NCBI RefSeq assembly: GCF_000934605.2
Contig: NZ_CP010897.2
Span: 3,100,001-3,164,000 of the forward strand
Direction of reading: 5' to 3'
Source of the DNA: Pandoraea vervacti
GTDB lineage: Bacteria > Pseudomonadota > Gammaproteobacteria > Burkholderiales > Burkholderiaceae
Length of the DNA stretch: 64,000 bases
Part shown: positions 9,238 to 17,951 of the stretch, piece after piece
Layout of the letters: every line of letters begins with the position of its first letter
Numbering within the stretch: the first letter of the stretch is position 1
Program-made: the position numbers and the translations under genes
Notes under the pieces: model-generated
Database searches by the model: none
What the model saw: the letters and a program-made list of their open reading frames with translations, nothing else
Told to the model about the DNA's origin: nothing

Positions 9238-10439
9238 CGTCCCCCGTCCACCTTCACGGACTCGGCATGATCAATGCGTTGGGTCACGATTTGCCCGACA
9301 TCGCTGAGCGGCTTTTTGCCGGCGACACGTCCGGCATGCGCGTTCACGAGCATTGGCATCCGGTGCCGACGTCGCCTGCACCGATGGTGGGCGCCGTGCG
9401 TCTGGCCGATCATGAGCTTCCGTCGCTGCCCCGCGCCATGGGACGATACGATTGTCGCAACAACCGACTTCTCGTCGCTGCCGCCGAGCGCCTGCGACCG
9501 ATTCTCGCTCGTCACGTTTCCCGGTACGGCGCGCGACGCATCGGCGTCGTGATCGGCACCAGCACGTCCGGCATCGCCGAGGGCGGCACGGCGCTGCGCA
9601 TGCACGCGTCCGACGGCGCGCTGCCTGCCGGGTACCATTACCTGCAACAAGCCCTCGGCTCGCCGTCGAAATTCGTTGCCGAACTGCTGGGTGTCCAGGG
9701 TCCCGCCTACACCATTTCAACGGCCTGCACCTCGAGCGCAAAGGCCTTCGGCGCCGCACGACGACTGATCGACAGCGGCACTTGCGACGCCGTCGTCACC
9801 GGTGGCGCCGACACGTTGTGCGACCTCACGCTGGGTGGTTTCGGCGCGCTTGAATCGCTTTCCCGCAGCCTGACGCGCCCCATGAGCCCCAACCGCGACG
9901 GCATCAATATTGGCGAGGGAGCGATGCTCTGCCTGGTGTCGCACGAGCCAAGCGACATCGTTCTGTCCGGCATCGGAGACTCGAGCGATGCGCATCACAT
10001 TTCGTCCCCCTCGCCGGACGGCAGCGGCGCAATCGCAGCCATGCGCGCAGCCCTCGACGACGCGGGTCTGTCTCCCGCCGATATCGAGTACGTGCATCTG
10101 CACGCGACCGGCACACCGAAAAACGATGCCATGGAGAGCCTCGCAACACACGCCTGCCTCGGGCCCGCCCCGTGGGCTAGCGGCACCAAGGCCATGACGG
10201 GCCATCTGCTCGGCGCGGCCGGCGCAACCGGTATTGGATTGTGCTGGCTGGCACTGGAGGACCGCGGACGCCTGCCGCCGCATGTCTCCGACGGGCAAAC
10301 GGATCCGTCGCTCAGCCCGCTGCGCCTGGCGGCCGTGGGAACTTCGCTGGAACGCGCCCCCCGTCATGTCATGACCAACGCCTACGCATTCGGTGGCAAT
10401 AACGTCAGCGTCATCCTTTCACGTGCGGGGGCGCAATGA
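9234..10439 (+). CDS. Beta-ketoacyl-ACP synthase 1 of aryl polyene cluster
   Basis: The 401-residue thiolase-fold ketosynthase keeps the full Cys-His-His set: Cys165 in STACTSSAK, His290 in HLHATGTPKND and His324 in TGHLLGAAG. The C-terminal glycine-rich NAYAFGGNN motif is also present. It would condense malonyl-ACP onto the growing aryl polyene. Three ketosynthases occur in this cluster, and which pairs with which is not clear from sequence. By position it may correspond to ApeC, which is described as a chain-length-factor-like partner. ATGA overlaps link it to both neighbours. Confidence 0.87.
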   Translation: MTSPVHLHGLGMINALGHDLPDIAERLFAGDTSGMRVHEHWHPVPTSPAPMVGAVRLADHELPSLPRAMGRYDCRNNRLLVAAAERLRPILARHVSRYGARRIGVVIGTSTSGIAEGGTALRMHASDGALPAGYHYLQQALGSPSKFVAELLGVQGPAYTISTACTSSAKAFGAARRLIDSGTCDAVVTGGADTLCDLTLGGFGALESLSRSLTRPMSPNRDGINIGEGAMLCLVSHEPSDIVLSGIGDSSDAHHISSPSPDGSGAIAAMRAALDDAGLSPADIEYVHLHATGTPKNDAMESLATHACLGPAPWASGTKAMTGHLLGAAGATGIGLCWLALEDRGRLPPHVSDGQTDPSLSPLRLAAVGTSLERAPRHVMTNAYAFGGNNVSVILSRAGAQ

Positions 10440-10915
10440 CCGCAAACACCATCGTTTCCGAAAGCTGGCCACCCATTGACGAGCTCCTTCCGCATCGTCC
10501 GCCAATGCTGCTGGTCGATGAAGTGACCTCGCATAACGCAACGTCCATCTGTGTTCGTGCCACGCCCGACGCCCATGCCTGGTACGCAGACGCACGAGGC
10601 GACATGCCGGTCCATATCGTCATCGAGTTGATGGCGCAGGCGATCGCAGCACATGAGGCGCTCACGCGACGGATGAGCGGCCTGCCTCCCGCCCCGGGCG
10701 TACTGCTCGGCACGCGCCGCCTGGAGGCAAGCGCTCCTTCCCTGCGCGGCGGCCGACCGGTGCTCGTTCACGCCGAATGCGTCTTGCGCGACGACGCGGG
10801 TAACGGCGCCTACGACTGCCGCATCGAGAGCGAAGGCCAGTCGATCGCCTCGGCCACCATCAAGGTTCATCAGCCAAACGATTTTTCGGCATTTTTGTTG
10901 GAGCAACTTACATGA
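10436..10915 (+). CDS. 3-hydroxyacyl-ACP dehydratase, ApeP-like
   Basis: The 159-residue protein is a single hotdog dehydratase domain. The motif LLPHRPPMLLVDEV places the expected catalytic His at residue 20, and MAQAIAAHEA follows on the long helix. ApeP-type proteins are small FabA/FabZ relatives that dehydrate the iteratively formed 3-hydroxyacyl-ACP. It is the second dehydratase of the cluster, besides the domain fused to the ligase. The gene is joined to its neighbours by 4-bp ATGA overlaps on both sides. Confidence 0.85.
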   Translation: MTANTIVSESWPPIDELLPHRPPMLLVDEVTSHNATSICVRATPDAHAWYADARGDMPVHIVIELMAQAIAAHEALTRRMSGLPPAPGVLLGTRRLEASAPSLRGGRPVLVHAECVLRDDAGNGAYDCRIESEGQSIASATIKVHQPNDFSAFLLEQLT

Positions 10916-11637
10916 CTCGCCGTGTTCTCGTCACCGGCAGCAGCCGGGGCATCGGGCGTGCGATTGCCTTGCGCCTCGCCCAAGATGGCTTCGCCGTCAC
11001 CGTTCATTGTCGCGAGCAGGTCACCCCCGGCGAAGCCACCATGGCGGACATTCGCGCAGCAGGTGGCGCCGCCCATCTCCTGCAGTTCGACGTGCGCGAC
11101 CGGCAAGGCTGCCGCAGCGCGCTCGAGGCCGACGTGGCTGCGCATGGCGCGTATTACGGGATCGTGTGCGGCGCGGGCATCACCCGCGACAATGCATTTC
11201 CCGCCCTGTCCGACGACGACTGGGACAGCGTGGTCGATACGAGCCTCGACGGTTTCTTCAACGTTGTGCATCCGCTCACCATGCCCATGGTTCGTTTGCG
11301 GGCCGGCGGCCGAATCGTCACGGTGGCGTCGGTCTCCGGGGTCATGGGCAATCGCGGTCAAGTGAATTACAGCGCCGCCAAGGCGGGCCTGATCGGCGCA
11401 ACAAAGGCGCTTTCGGTTGAGTTGGCATCGCGTCGAATCACGGTCAATTGTGTTGCCCCGGGACTGGTCGATACCGGCATGCTCGAAGGTGTCGCGATGG
11501 ACGAAGCATTGCGCATGGTTCCGATGAACCGCATCGGCACGCCGGATGAAGTCGCGCACGTCGTGTCGTTCCTGATGTCTGACGGAGCAAGTTACGTTAC
11601 CCGTCAGGTGATTGGCGTAAATGGAGGGATCATCTGA
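10912..11637 (+). CDS. 3-oxoacyl-ACP reductase (FabG-like, ApeQ-type)
   Basis: This 241-residue short-chain dehydrogenase has the nucleotide-binding TGSSRGIG near residue 8 and the active-site VNYSAAKAG with Tyr153 and Lys157. The length and the C-terminal GASYVTRQVIGVNGGI match FabG. It would reduce the 3-keto intermediate with NADPH before dehydration, giving the conjugated double bonds. It starts in a 4-bp overlap with the dehydratase gene, and its TGA shares one base with the next ATG. Confidence 0.9.
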   Translation: MTRRVLVTGSSRGIGRAIALRLAQDGFAVTVHCREQVTPGEATMADIRAAGGAAHLLQFDVRDRQGCRSALEADVAAHGAYYGIVCGAGITRDNAFPALSDDDWDSVVDTSLDGFFNVVHPLTMPMVRLRAGGRIVTVASVSGVMGNRGQVNYSAAKAGLIGATKALSVELASRRITVNCVAPGLVDTGMLEGVAMDEALRMVPMNRIGTPDEVAHVVSFLMSDGASYVTRQVIGVNGGII

Positions 11638-12866
11638 TGAACCGTGTCGTAGTGACTGGCTTCGGCGGCATCACCGCGCTCGGTAGCCGCTGGGAGGACA
11701 TCGAGACTGCATTACGCGCTGGACAGAATGCCGTTCGCCGAATGCCCGAGTGGGACTATTTCGAGATGCTCAACGGCCGTCTTGCGTGTCCGGTGGAAGA
11801 TTTCGCCCCGCCGCCCCACTGGCCGCGCAAACAGTTGCGCTCCATGGGGCGAGTGGCACAGTTGTCGCTACGGGCAACGGAGCATGCGCTGGCGAGCGCC
11901 GGACTCGACATCCACACGTGCGCTCCCGAAGATATTGGCGTGGCCTACGGCTCGTCATCGGGGAGCATCGCGCCAATTCACGCATTCGGCGTCATGGTCG
12001 ACACCGGTTCGATGGCTGGGGTGACGTCGACCAGCTATATCCAGATGATGCCGCACACGACGGCTGTGAATATCGGCGTGCACTTCGGCCTTCAAGGCCG
12101 CATTATCCCCACGTCAAGCGCCTGCACCTCAGGCAGCCAGGCGATCGGTTACGCCTATGAGGCCATTCGTTTTGGCCGCGTGAAGGCCATGCTCGCCGGC
12201 GGCGCCGAAGAGTTGTCCGGCCCCGGCAGCGCCGTTTTCGACACGCTTTACGCGACAAGCACGCGCAACGACGAGCCCAAGCTCACGCCTCGTCCGTTCG
12301 ACGTGGCGCGCGACGGTCTTGTCGTTGGAGAAGGCGCCGCAACGCTTGTCATGGAATCGCTCGAACACGCAAAAGCGCGCGGCGCCACGATTCTCGCGGA
12401 GATCGTGGGTTTCGGCTGCACATCGGATGGCAATCACGTCACCCAGCCAACCTCGGCGACGATGGCGCGCGCCATGGAACTGGCGCTCGCCGACGCCAAC
12501 CTTCGTCCCGACGACATCAGCTACATCAGCGCCCATGGCACCGCGACCGATCGCGGCGATGTCGCCGAAAGTGAAGCCACGTTCGGCCTCTTCGGTTCGA
12601 ACGTACCGATCAGCGCGATGAAAAGCTATCTTGGCCACACGCTCGGCGCCTGTGGCGCGATCGAAGCATGGTGGGCCATCGAGATGATGCGTCGGAACTG
12701 GTTCGCCGGCACGCTCAACCTGGAATCGCCGGACCCGGCATGCGCGGCGCTCGATCATATCGCCGGCGCACAAGGCCGGGCGCTTGAGGCCCGACGCATC
12801 ATGAGCAATAACTTCGCCTTTGGTGGCATCAATACGTCTTTGATTTTTGAGCAGTTTGTTGATTGA
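11637..12866 (+). CDS. Beta-ketoacyl-ACP synthase 2 (FabF-like, ApeO-type)
   Basis: The 409-residue ketosynthase is closest in style to FabF. It has Cys163 in SSACTSGSQAIGYA, His300 in ISAHGTATDRGD and His334 in SYLGHTLGACG, so it should be catalytically complete. NNFAFGGINTSLIF near the C terminus is the usual FabF ending. It directly follows the reductase gene (TGATG junction). In APE systems the ApeO-type ketosynthase is the main elongation enzyme. Confidence 0.88.
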   Translation: MNRVVVTGFGGITALGSRWEDIETALRAGQNAVRRMPEWDYFEMLNGRLACPVEDFAPPPHWPRKQLRSMGRVAQLSLRATEHALASAGLDIHTCAPEDIGVAYGSSSGSIAPIHAFGVMVDTGSMAGVTSTSYIQMMPHTTAVNIGVHFGLQGRIIPTSSACTSGSQAIGYAYEAIRFGRVKAMLAGGAEELSGPGSAVFDTLYATSTRNDEPKLTPRPFDVARDGLVVGEGAATLVMESLEHAKARGATILAEIVGFGCTSDGNHVTQPTSATMARAMELALADANLRPDDISYISAHGTATDRGDVAESEATFGLFGSNVPISAMKSYLGHTLGACGAIEAWWAIEMMRRNWFAGTLNLESPDPACAALDHIAGAQGRALEARRIMSNNFAFGGINTSLIFEQFVD

Positions 12867-12972
12867 AACAACGTTGTCGCACCACGTTGCACCCCGAACA
12901 CCGCGTGCTCCCTGCGCCGCCAACTCGGCACAGCGGGGACGTGCGGTGCCACATCAAAAAAACGGAGAAAAC

Positions 12973-13455
12973 ATGAAGACTCGTCGACGCTTGCTCATCG
13001 CCTCGCTGTGCGCGACCGCCACGGCCCTGATCGGAACGACCGCCCAGGCCGCACGTCCGGCAGTGCCGATCGTGCCACACGACAATATCGCGATCATCTC
13101 GGGTAGCGGAAAAACGCCCTCATTGGACGACGTGCGAGGCGCCATCGCACGAGGCGCCGCGGTCCATGACTGGACCGTCAGCCTGGTCAAGCCCGGCGAG
13201 ATGGTTGCATCCATCAACGTGCGCAACAAGCACTATGCGTCGGTCATGATCAAATACACCGAAACCGCGTACTCGGTGACGTACCGCGACAGTACGAATC
13301 TTGAATATCAGCTCTCCGGCACGAACGCCGCGCCGACGCGCCGCGACGATCTCAATTCGGCACTGCCTCCCAACACCCCGATGATCCACCCGAACTACAA
13401 CCGGTGGGTCGAGACACTCATCCACGATATCAATTCGGAAATCCGTCGCCTCTAA
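12973..13455 (+). CDS. Small secreted protein of unknown function inside APE cluster
   Basis: The 160-residue protein starts with a clear signal peptide (basic MKTRRRLL, hydrophobic core, AQA cleavage near residue 26). The start is set by GGAG five bases before the ATG at 12973. The mature part contains the patterns KPGEMVASINVRNKHYASV, YSVTYRDSTNLEY and IHPNYNRWVETLIHDI. I recognise these as a widespread family of uncharacterised small periplasmic or lipoproteins, but no function is known to me. It has no lipobox cysteine here. A 106-bp gap separates it from ketosynthase 2, the largest gap in the cluster. Its TAA overlaps the next ATG, so it is coupled to ketosynthase 3. Confidence 0.75.
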   Translation: MKTRRRLLIASLCATATALIGTTAQAARPAVPIVPHDNIAIISGSGKTPSLDDVRGAIARGAAVHDWTVSLVKPGEMVASINVRNKHYASVMIKYTETAYSVTYRDSTNLEYQLSGTNAAPTRRDDLNSALPPNTPMIHPNYNRWVETLIHDINSEIRRL

Positions 13456-14702
13456 TGACGCCCTTTCATCGCGCCGACGGTTTGCACCGGGTTGTCGTCA
13501 CCGGGATCGGGATGGTGTCCGCCGCAGGTCACTCGCGCGGCGCCATTGTCGATGCGTTGCTCCGCCAAAAAAGCGGGGTGCACGAAGCGCCTGATTACGT
13601 TGCACATGGGTTGCGCTCGACCGTCACGGGGCGACCGCATGCCGGGACGCTGGACGACGCGGCCATACCGCGCAAGCTTCGACGCTTCATGGGCGATACG
13701 GCGAGCTATGCGTGTCATGCCGCAATCCAGGCGATCGCGCAGGCCGAACTCGATGCCGAGATACTGGCCAATGGCCGCTGCGGGGTCGTGGTTGGCTCCG
13801 GGACCGGCGCGATGAAAGATTTTGAGCAGGCGCTCGACACCGCGCGTGAAAGCGGCGCTTCGCGTGTGCTGCCCTACGTGGTGCCGCGAGCCATGTCGAG
13901 CACTGCTCAGGCAGCGATCGCCGCACTGTTCGACCTGCGCGGCGTCGGTTATGCAATTTCGTCCGCGTGTTCGACGTCAATCCACTGTGTCGGACATGCC
14001 GTCGACCTGCTCCGGCTCGGGCGGCAAGACGTCATGCTCGCCGGTGGCAGCGAGGAGGCTCCGTGGGGAGCCGCTCTGTGCTTCGATGCAATGGGTGTAT
14101 TGTCTCGTGCGCACAACGGCCGCCCTGCGGGCGCCTCACGCCCCTTCGATGCAGCCCGCGACGGGTTTGTCCTGGGGGGCGGCGCCGGCATTCTGGTACT
14201 CGAAACCCTTGCACATGCGACTGCGCGGGGGGCGCGGCCGCTCGCCGAAATTACCGGCATGGGCGCGGCAATGTGTGCCTCTCGTGCCTTCGCAGTGGAC
14301 CTCGCCACGATGTGCGGCGTCGTTCGGGACGCTTGCGCCGACCTTCCCGCCCCGCCAACATTTATCAGCGCACATGCAAACGGTTCGGTCGATGGCGACA
14401 TCGCGGAACTGGAGGCACTCGCGCATGCACTGGGCGGCCCTTCCGAGCTTCCCGGCATCACTTCGATCAAGGCGCTGACAGGACATACGGTGGCCGCCGC
14501 AGGTGCGATGCAAATCGCATGCGCCATCTGGGCCATGCAGGAAAACGTTGTACCCGGTGCCGCCAACGTCGAGCAGATGGACGCGCGCGCGTCGGCGTTC
14601 CCGGTTCTTACCGACACACGCGAGTACAGGGTAGATAGCGTGCTCGTCAATACCTTCGGCTTTGGCGGCACCTACGCGGCATTAACGTTGACGCGTATGT
14701 GA
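13455..14702 (+). CDS. Beta-ketoacyl-ACP synthase 3 of aryl polyene cluster
   Basis: The 415-residue ketosynthase keeps all three catalytic residues: Cys172 in SSACSTSIHCVGHA, His307 in ISAHANGSVDGD and His344 in LTGHTVAAAGA. The SACSTSIHC signature and GYAISSACS context are FabB-like. It may correspond to ApeR. The ATG at 13455 overlaps the previous TAA. Its last 21 bp overlap the 3' end of the convergent methyltransferase gene. Confidence 0.87.
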   Translation: MTPFHRADGLHRVVVTGIGMVSAAGHSRGAIVDALLRQKSGVHEAPDYVAHGLRSTVTGRPHAGTLDDAAIPRKLRRFMGDTASYACHAAIQAIAQAELDAEILANGRCGVVVGSGTGAMKDFEQALDTARESGASRVLPYVVPRAMSSTAQAAIAALFDLRGVGYAISSACSTSIHCVGHAVDLLRLGRQDVMLAGGSEEAPWGAALCFDAMGVLSRAHNGRPAGASRPFDAARDGFVLGGGAGILVLETLAHATARGARPLAEITGMGAAMCASRAFAVDLATMCGVVRDACADLPAPPTFISAHANGSVDGDIAELEALAHALGGPSELPGITSIKALTGHTVAAAGAMQIACAIWAMQENVVPGAANVEQMDARASAFPVLTDTREYRVDSVLVNTFGFGGTYAALTLTRM

Positions 14703-15461
14703 TTCGCCAACCCCGGCGCACCAGGCCAGCGGCTTTCGGGCGACAACGTTTACCAAAGTCTCTTCGCGTTCACCGAACGCCGGACGGCGCCGAAGTCCCA
14801 TGCGTTCGAACAGCCCGAAGTCCCTGGCGCGGCTCCACCACAGGTATGGGTAGGACACATTCTCGGCATCGAAAGTGAAGCCCGCCTCACGAATCATTGC
14901 AAGATAACCTTCCGCACTACGCTGCACATGCATGGGGTGGCGAAACAGCAGCCGAATCACCCATGATCGGATATAAGCCTCCGTGGACTCGGCAAAGCAC
15001 AAGAGGCCACCGGGTCTCAGCACGCGGTAAAACTCGGCAAGGGCAGCTTCCTGGTAGACGAGATGGTGGAACGTCTGGTGACAGAAGACGATGTCGCAAC
15101 TGGCGTCCGGCATTGGAATATCGGAGCAGTCTCCCGGCATCAATTCGACCGACGTCCCTGTGGCACGCGCATGCCCTTGCGCATCGGCCAGCGCCGGGGC
15201 GAAGCAATCGAAGCCAATTAAGCGCGAAGGGGAAAAATATCGTGCAAGCAGCGGGAGCGACTGTCCGTGCCCGCATCCGGCATCGAGCACCACGGGGGCT
15301 TCCGGGACCGCCCCGTGCGAGAGCCGCAGCAGATCTTCGATAGCGACGCGCAGCACGTGATGCCGCCACGTGTACGTTTTCAGAAACCAGTTCCCGAACC
15401 GGGTTTCGGGAACGAATGCCTTTGCACGGAAATCGGCTGACGGCTTGGCAGCAGTGGTCAC
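14682..15461 (-). CDS. Class I SAM-dependent methyltransferase
   Basis: The 259-residue protein has the Rossmann SAM-binding motif VLDAGCGHGQSLPLL near residue 60, then PGDCSDIPMPDASCDIVFCHQTFHHL and the post-motif VLRPGGLLCFAE. Methylation of the aryl head group is a known tailoring step in aryl polyenes, so membership of the cluster is plausible although the gene is on the opposite strand. The start is a GTG at 15461 with no convincing Shine-Dalgarno sequence, so the true start may lie downstream. The gene ends inside the last 21 bp of ketosynthase 3. A perfect inverted repeat begins exactly at the start codon. Confidence 0.75.
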   Translation of the reverse strand: MTTAAKPSADFRAKAFVPETRFGNWFLKTYTWRHHVLRVAIEDLLRLSHGAVPEAPVVLDAGCGHGQSLPLLARYFSPSRLIGFDCFAPALADAQGHARATGTSVELMPGDCSDIPMPDASCDIVFCHQTFHHLVYQEAALAEFYRVLRPGGLLCFAESTEAYIRSWVIRLLFRHPMHVQRSAEGYLAMIREAGFTFDAENVSYPYLWWSRARDFGLFERMGLRRRPAFGEREETLVNVVARKPLAWCAGVGESHTRQR

Positions 15462-15512
15462 AATAACGGGTACCGCTCAGGCGGCTTATCTGGTCGATAT
15501 CCCGTTATTGTG
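15459..15512. repeat. Perfect 12-bp inverted repeat with 30-bp spacer at methyltransferase start
   Basis: CACAATAACGGG at 15459-15470 is exactly complementary to CCCGTTATTGTG at 15501-15512. The left arm contains the methyltransferase GTG start codon. It could be an operator pair or an mRNA hairpin that occludes initiation. Function is inference. Confidence 0.7.
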
Positions 15513-15550
15513 CCAACTGTGCCAATCCATGCAAAGCAAATAAAACACAA

Positions 15551-15571
15551 TACTCCTGAAATTCAGGGGTA
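15551..15571. promoter_or_regulatory. 21-bp palindrome upstream of methyltransferase
   Basis: The core CCTGAAATTCAGG is a perfect 6-1-6 palindrome; the flanks extend the symmetry to 10-bp arms with one mismatch. The one-base centre cannot form a terminator loop, so a dimeric regulator site is more likely. It lies 90 bp upstream of the methyltransferase start and 26 bp downstream of the oxidoreductase stop. Confidence 0.4.
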
Positions 15572-15597
15572 CTCGCTAAGGTGTCCGGATCTGAGCG

Positions 15598-16593
15598 TCA
15601 CACCAACCGCACAATCTGCTTACCGAAGTTCTCGCCCTTGAGCAGTCCGAGGAACGCGGCCGGTGCGCTTTCGATACCTTGTGTCATCGACTCGCGATAC
15701 CGCAACTCGCCTGCCGCAATGGCGTCGGTCAGTTCCTTTAGCGCTTGGGGCCAGACGTCAAGATGCTCGGTCACGATGAAACCTTCGAGCTTGACTCGCT
15801 GGGTCAGCAGCAGCGACGGGTACTTCAGCGGAATCGGTTCACCGTTGTAGCCTGCGATCATGCCGCACAGCGCAATTCGTGAATGCGCGTTCATATTGCG
15901 CAATACGGCGTCGAAGATCTCGCCCCCCACGTTTTCGAAATATCCGTCGATGCCGTCCGGCGCGGCGTCGCGTAACGCCTCGAAGACGTTGCCCGCCTTG
16001 TAGTCGATGCACGCATCGAATCCGAGCGTCTCGCGCACATAAGTACATTTCTGCTCGCCGCCGGCGATGCCGACGACGCGGCACCCCGCACGCTTGGCGA
16101 GTTGCCCCACCACGCTCCCGACCGCGCCCGACGCCGCGCTGACCGCAACCGTTTCCCCCGCTTTGGGCGCAATGATCCGATTCAGGCCGTACCAACCCGT
16201 GACACCGGGCATACCGGCCGCGCCGAGGTATACGCTCATCGGCACGCGGGTGTCATGAAGCTTGCGCAGGTTACTTCCGTCGGAAATGCCATACTCCTGC
16301 CAGCCGAACATGGCCGTCACCGCGTCCCCCGGCTGCCAGTCCGGATGACGCGATTCGATCACCTCGCCCACCGTGGCGCCGATCATGACCGTATCGAGCG
16401 GCTGCGGTGGCGCATACGACTTCGTGTCGCTCATCCGGCCGCGCATGTAAGGGTCGAGGGAAAGATAGAAGTTGCGCACCAGCACCTGTCCGTCACCGAG
16501 TTCCGGCAATTCCGGCGCGGCCAGGTGAAAGTTGTCGAGCGTCGGTTCTCCGTTGGGACGGGAGACCAGCAGTATCTGGCGATTGATCGTCAT
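15598..16593 (-). CDS. NADPH-dependent MDR-family reductase (CurA/LTB4DH-like)
   Basis: This 331-residue protein is a zinc-free medium-chain dehydrogenase/reductase of the leukotriene B4 12-hydroxydehydrogenase type. Markers are SLDPYMRGRM near residue 47, MPGVTGWYGL near residue 133 and the NADPH-binding SAASGAVGSVVGQLAK near residue 154. No zinc-binding Cys/His set is seen. Family members (such as curcumin reductase CurA) reduce alpha,beta-unsaturated ketones. The natural substrate here is unknown. It is the last gene of a minus-strand group and follows the PaaI-type thioesterase after 62 bp. Confidence 0.88.
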   Translation of the reverse strand: MTINRQILLVSRPNGEPTLDNFHLAAPELPELGDGQVLVRNFYLSLDPYMRGRMSDTKSYAPPQPLDTVMIGATVGEVIESRHPDWQPGDAVTAMFGWQEYGISDGSNLRKLHDTRVPMSVYLGAAGMPGVTGWYGLNRIIAPKAGETVAVSAASGAVGSVVGQLAKRAGCRVVGIAGGEQKCTYVRETLGFDACIDYKAGNVFEALRDAAPDGIDGYFENVGGEIFDAVLRNMNAHSRIALCGMIAGYNGEPIPLKYPSLLLTQRVKLEGFIVTEHLDVWPQALKELTDAIAAGELRYRESMTQGIESAPAAFLGLLKGENFGKQIVRLV

Positions 16594-16655
16594 GAGACTT
16601 TCCTCCGCATAGGTTGCATGAGTCGCATCGGCGACATAAGTCAGCGGCCCGGACC

Positions 16656-17096
16656 TCAGTCCCCGCTCGGTTCGCCATGGTGGCGTTGTTCATGGACTTC
16701 GCGCCCGACGGCGAGGCGCCGCAGATACTTGAAGGTACCCATGGCCTTGGCGACGAGCTTGCCTTTGGCGTCGCGCACCTCGCCCTCGCAATAGGCCATG
16801 GTCGTGGAGCGGTGCAACAAACGCCCGAACGCACGCATCTCTCCCGAGCCGGGCTGCATGAAGCTCGTCTTCATTTCAATCGTCACCACCCCAGTGCCGT
16901 GAGGCGCCACGCTCCGGCTCGCGGTGCTCAGCGCCACGTCGAGCAGCGCCATGGTGACACCGCCGTGCATCACTTCCCAGCTATTGAGATGCTGCGACGA
17001 TAAGGCGAGCCGCACTTCCGACTCACCGTTTTCGGCGCGCAGCAACTCGATGCCCATGTGATCGATAAACCCCGACCGGATAGACAGTGCGTTCAT
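16656..17096 (-). CDS. PaaI-type acyl-CoA thioesterase
   Basis: This 146-residue hotdog protein has the PaaI_thioesterase pattern LNSWEVMHGGVTMALLDVALS, with the conserved HGG-x4-LLD near residue 45, and the late strand EMKTSFMQPG. It likely hydrolyses medium-chain or aromatic acyl-CoA. The ATG at 17096 is preferred over an upstream ATG at 17129 because GGAG lies six bases before it. It lies between the MDR reductase and nicotinamidase genes on the same strand. Confidence 0.85.
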   Translation of the reverse strand: MNALSIRSGFIDHMGIELLRAENGESEVRLALSSQHLNSWEVMHGGVTMALLDVALSTASRSVAPHGTGVVTIEMKTSFMQPGSGEMRAFGRLLHRSTTMAYCEGEVRDAKGKLVAKAMGTFKYLRRLAVGREVHEQRHHGEPSGD

Positions 17097-17253
17097 CGCA
17101 GGCTCCGGCCGGCTTGGCCATTCAGACAAAACTTGTCCATCATCATTTCTTCAACTGACTGTTCATTCATCAATCATGCGCCACCGCATGCGGCACACCG
17201 GCGCGACTGCACTGCGGCGACATTGTGGCGAATCGATCGCACTCCAGCATCGG

Positions 17254-17859
17254 TTACACCCGCGAAACACCTGCCGCTTCGAGCGACGTCCACGCGCTCA
17301 CGAGCGACCCGTCGAGGTCGATGGCGCGGCAGGCATGTTCGATCACGCACACGTCGAATCCGGCGGCTTTGGCGTCGAGAGCGCTCCAGGCGACACAGAA
17401 ATCCGTCGCCAGTCCAACACAATGCACCCGTTTCACGCCCTTGTCTCGAAGATACCCGGCGAGCCCGGTTGGCGTCTTCCGGTCGGCCTCGAGAAACGCC
17501 GAGTAGCTGTCGACGCCCATTTGATACCCCTTGCGGATTACCGCCTGCGCATGCGGAATGTGAAGGTCCGTATGCAGCGCGGCACCGTGCGTGTCCTGCA
17601 CGCAATGCGCCGGCCACAGCACCTGCTCGCCGTACGGCAACGTGATGGTCTCAAAAGGCCGACGTCCGGAGTGATTCTCCGCAAACGACACATGCCCGGC
17701 CGGATGCCAGTCCTGGGTTACGACCACATGGGCAAAACCGCTCGCCAGCGCGTTGATCGGGCCCACCACTTCGTCGCCATGGGGCACGGCGAGCGCACCG
17801 CCCGGCATGAAGTCGTTCTGTACATCGATCACGAGCAACACTTCGCTCATCGGTTTCAT
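17254..17859 (-). CDS. pncA: Nicotinamidase
   Basis: The 201-residue isochorismatase-fold enzyme converts nicotinamide to nicotinate for NAD recycling. The catalytic triad is visible: Asp12 (VIDVQNDF), Lys110 (VIRKG) and Cys155 (GLATDFCV). The metal ligands Asp50, His52, His56 and His85 are also present (QDWHPAGH, WPAHC). The cis-peptide region before Cys155 is normal. GAGG lies seven bases before the ATG. It sits between the thioesterase and the FadB-like gene on the same strand, an arrangement common in Burkholderiales. Confidence 0.93.
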   Translation of the reverse strand: MKPMSEVLLVIDVQNDFMPGGALAVPHGDEVVGPINALASGFAHVVVTQDWHPAGHVSFAENHSGRRPFETITLPYGEQVLWPAHCVQDTHGAALHTDLHIPHAQAVIRKGYQMGVDSYSAFLEADRKTPTGLAGYLRDKGVKRVHCVGLATDFCVAWSALDAKAAGFDVCVIEHACRAIDLDGSLVSAWTSLEAAGVSRV

Positions 17860-17951
17860 GTCATTGCCTCTTCATTGACGAACACCCGGAAGCAAGAAGA
17901 TCGGCGCCGGTCCGACCTTGCATGCCGACGCCCATCCGCTGCCTGACGCGC

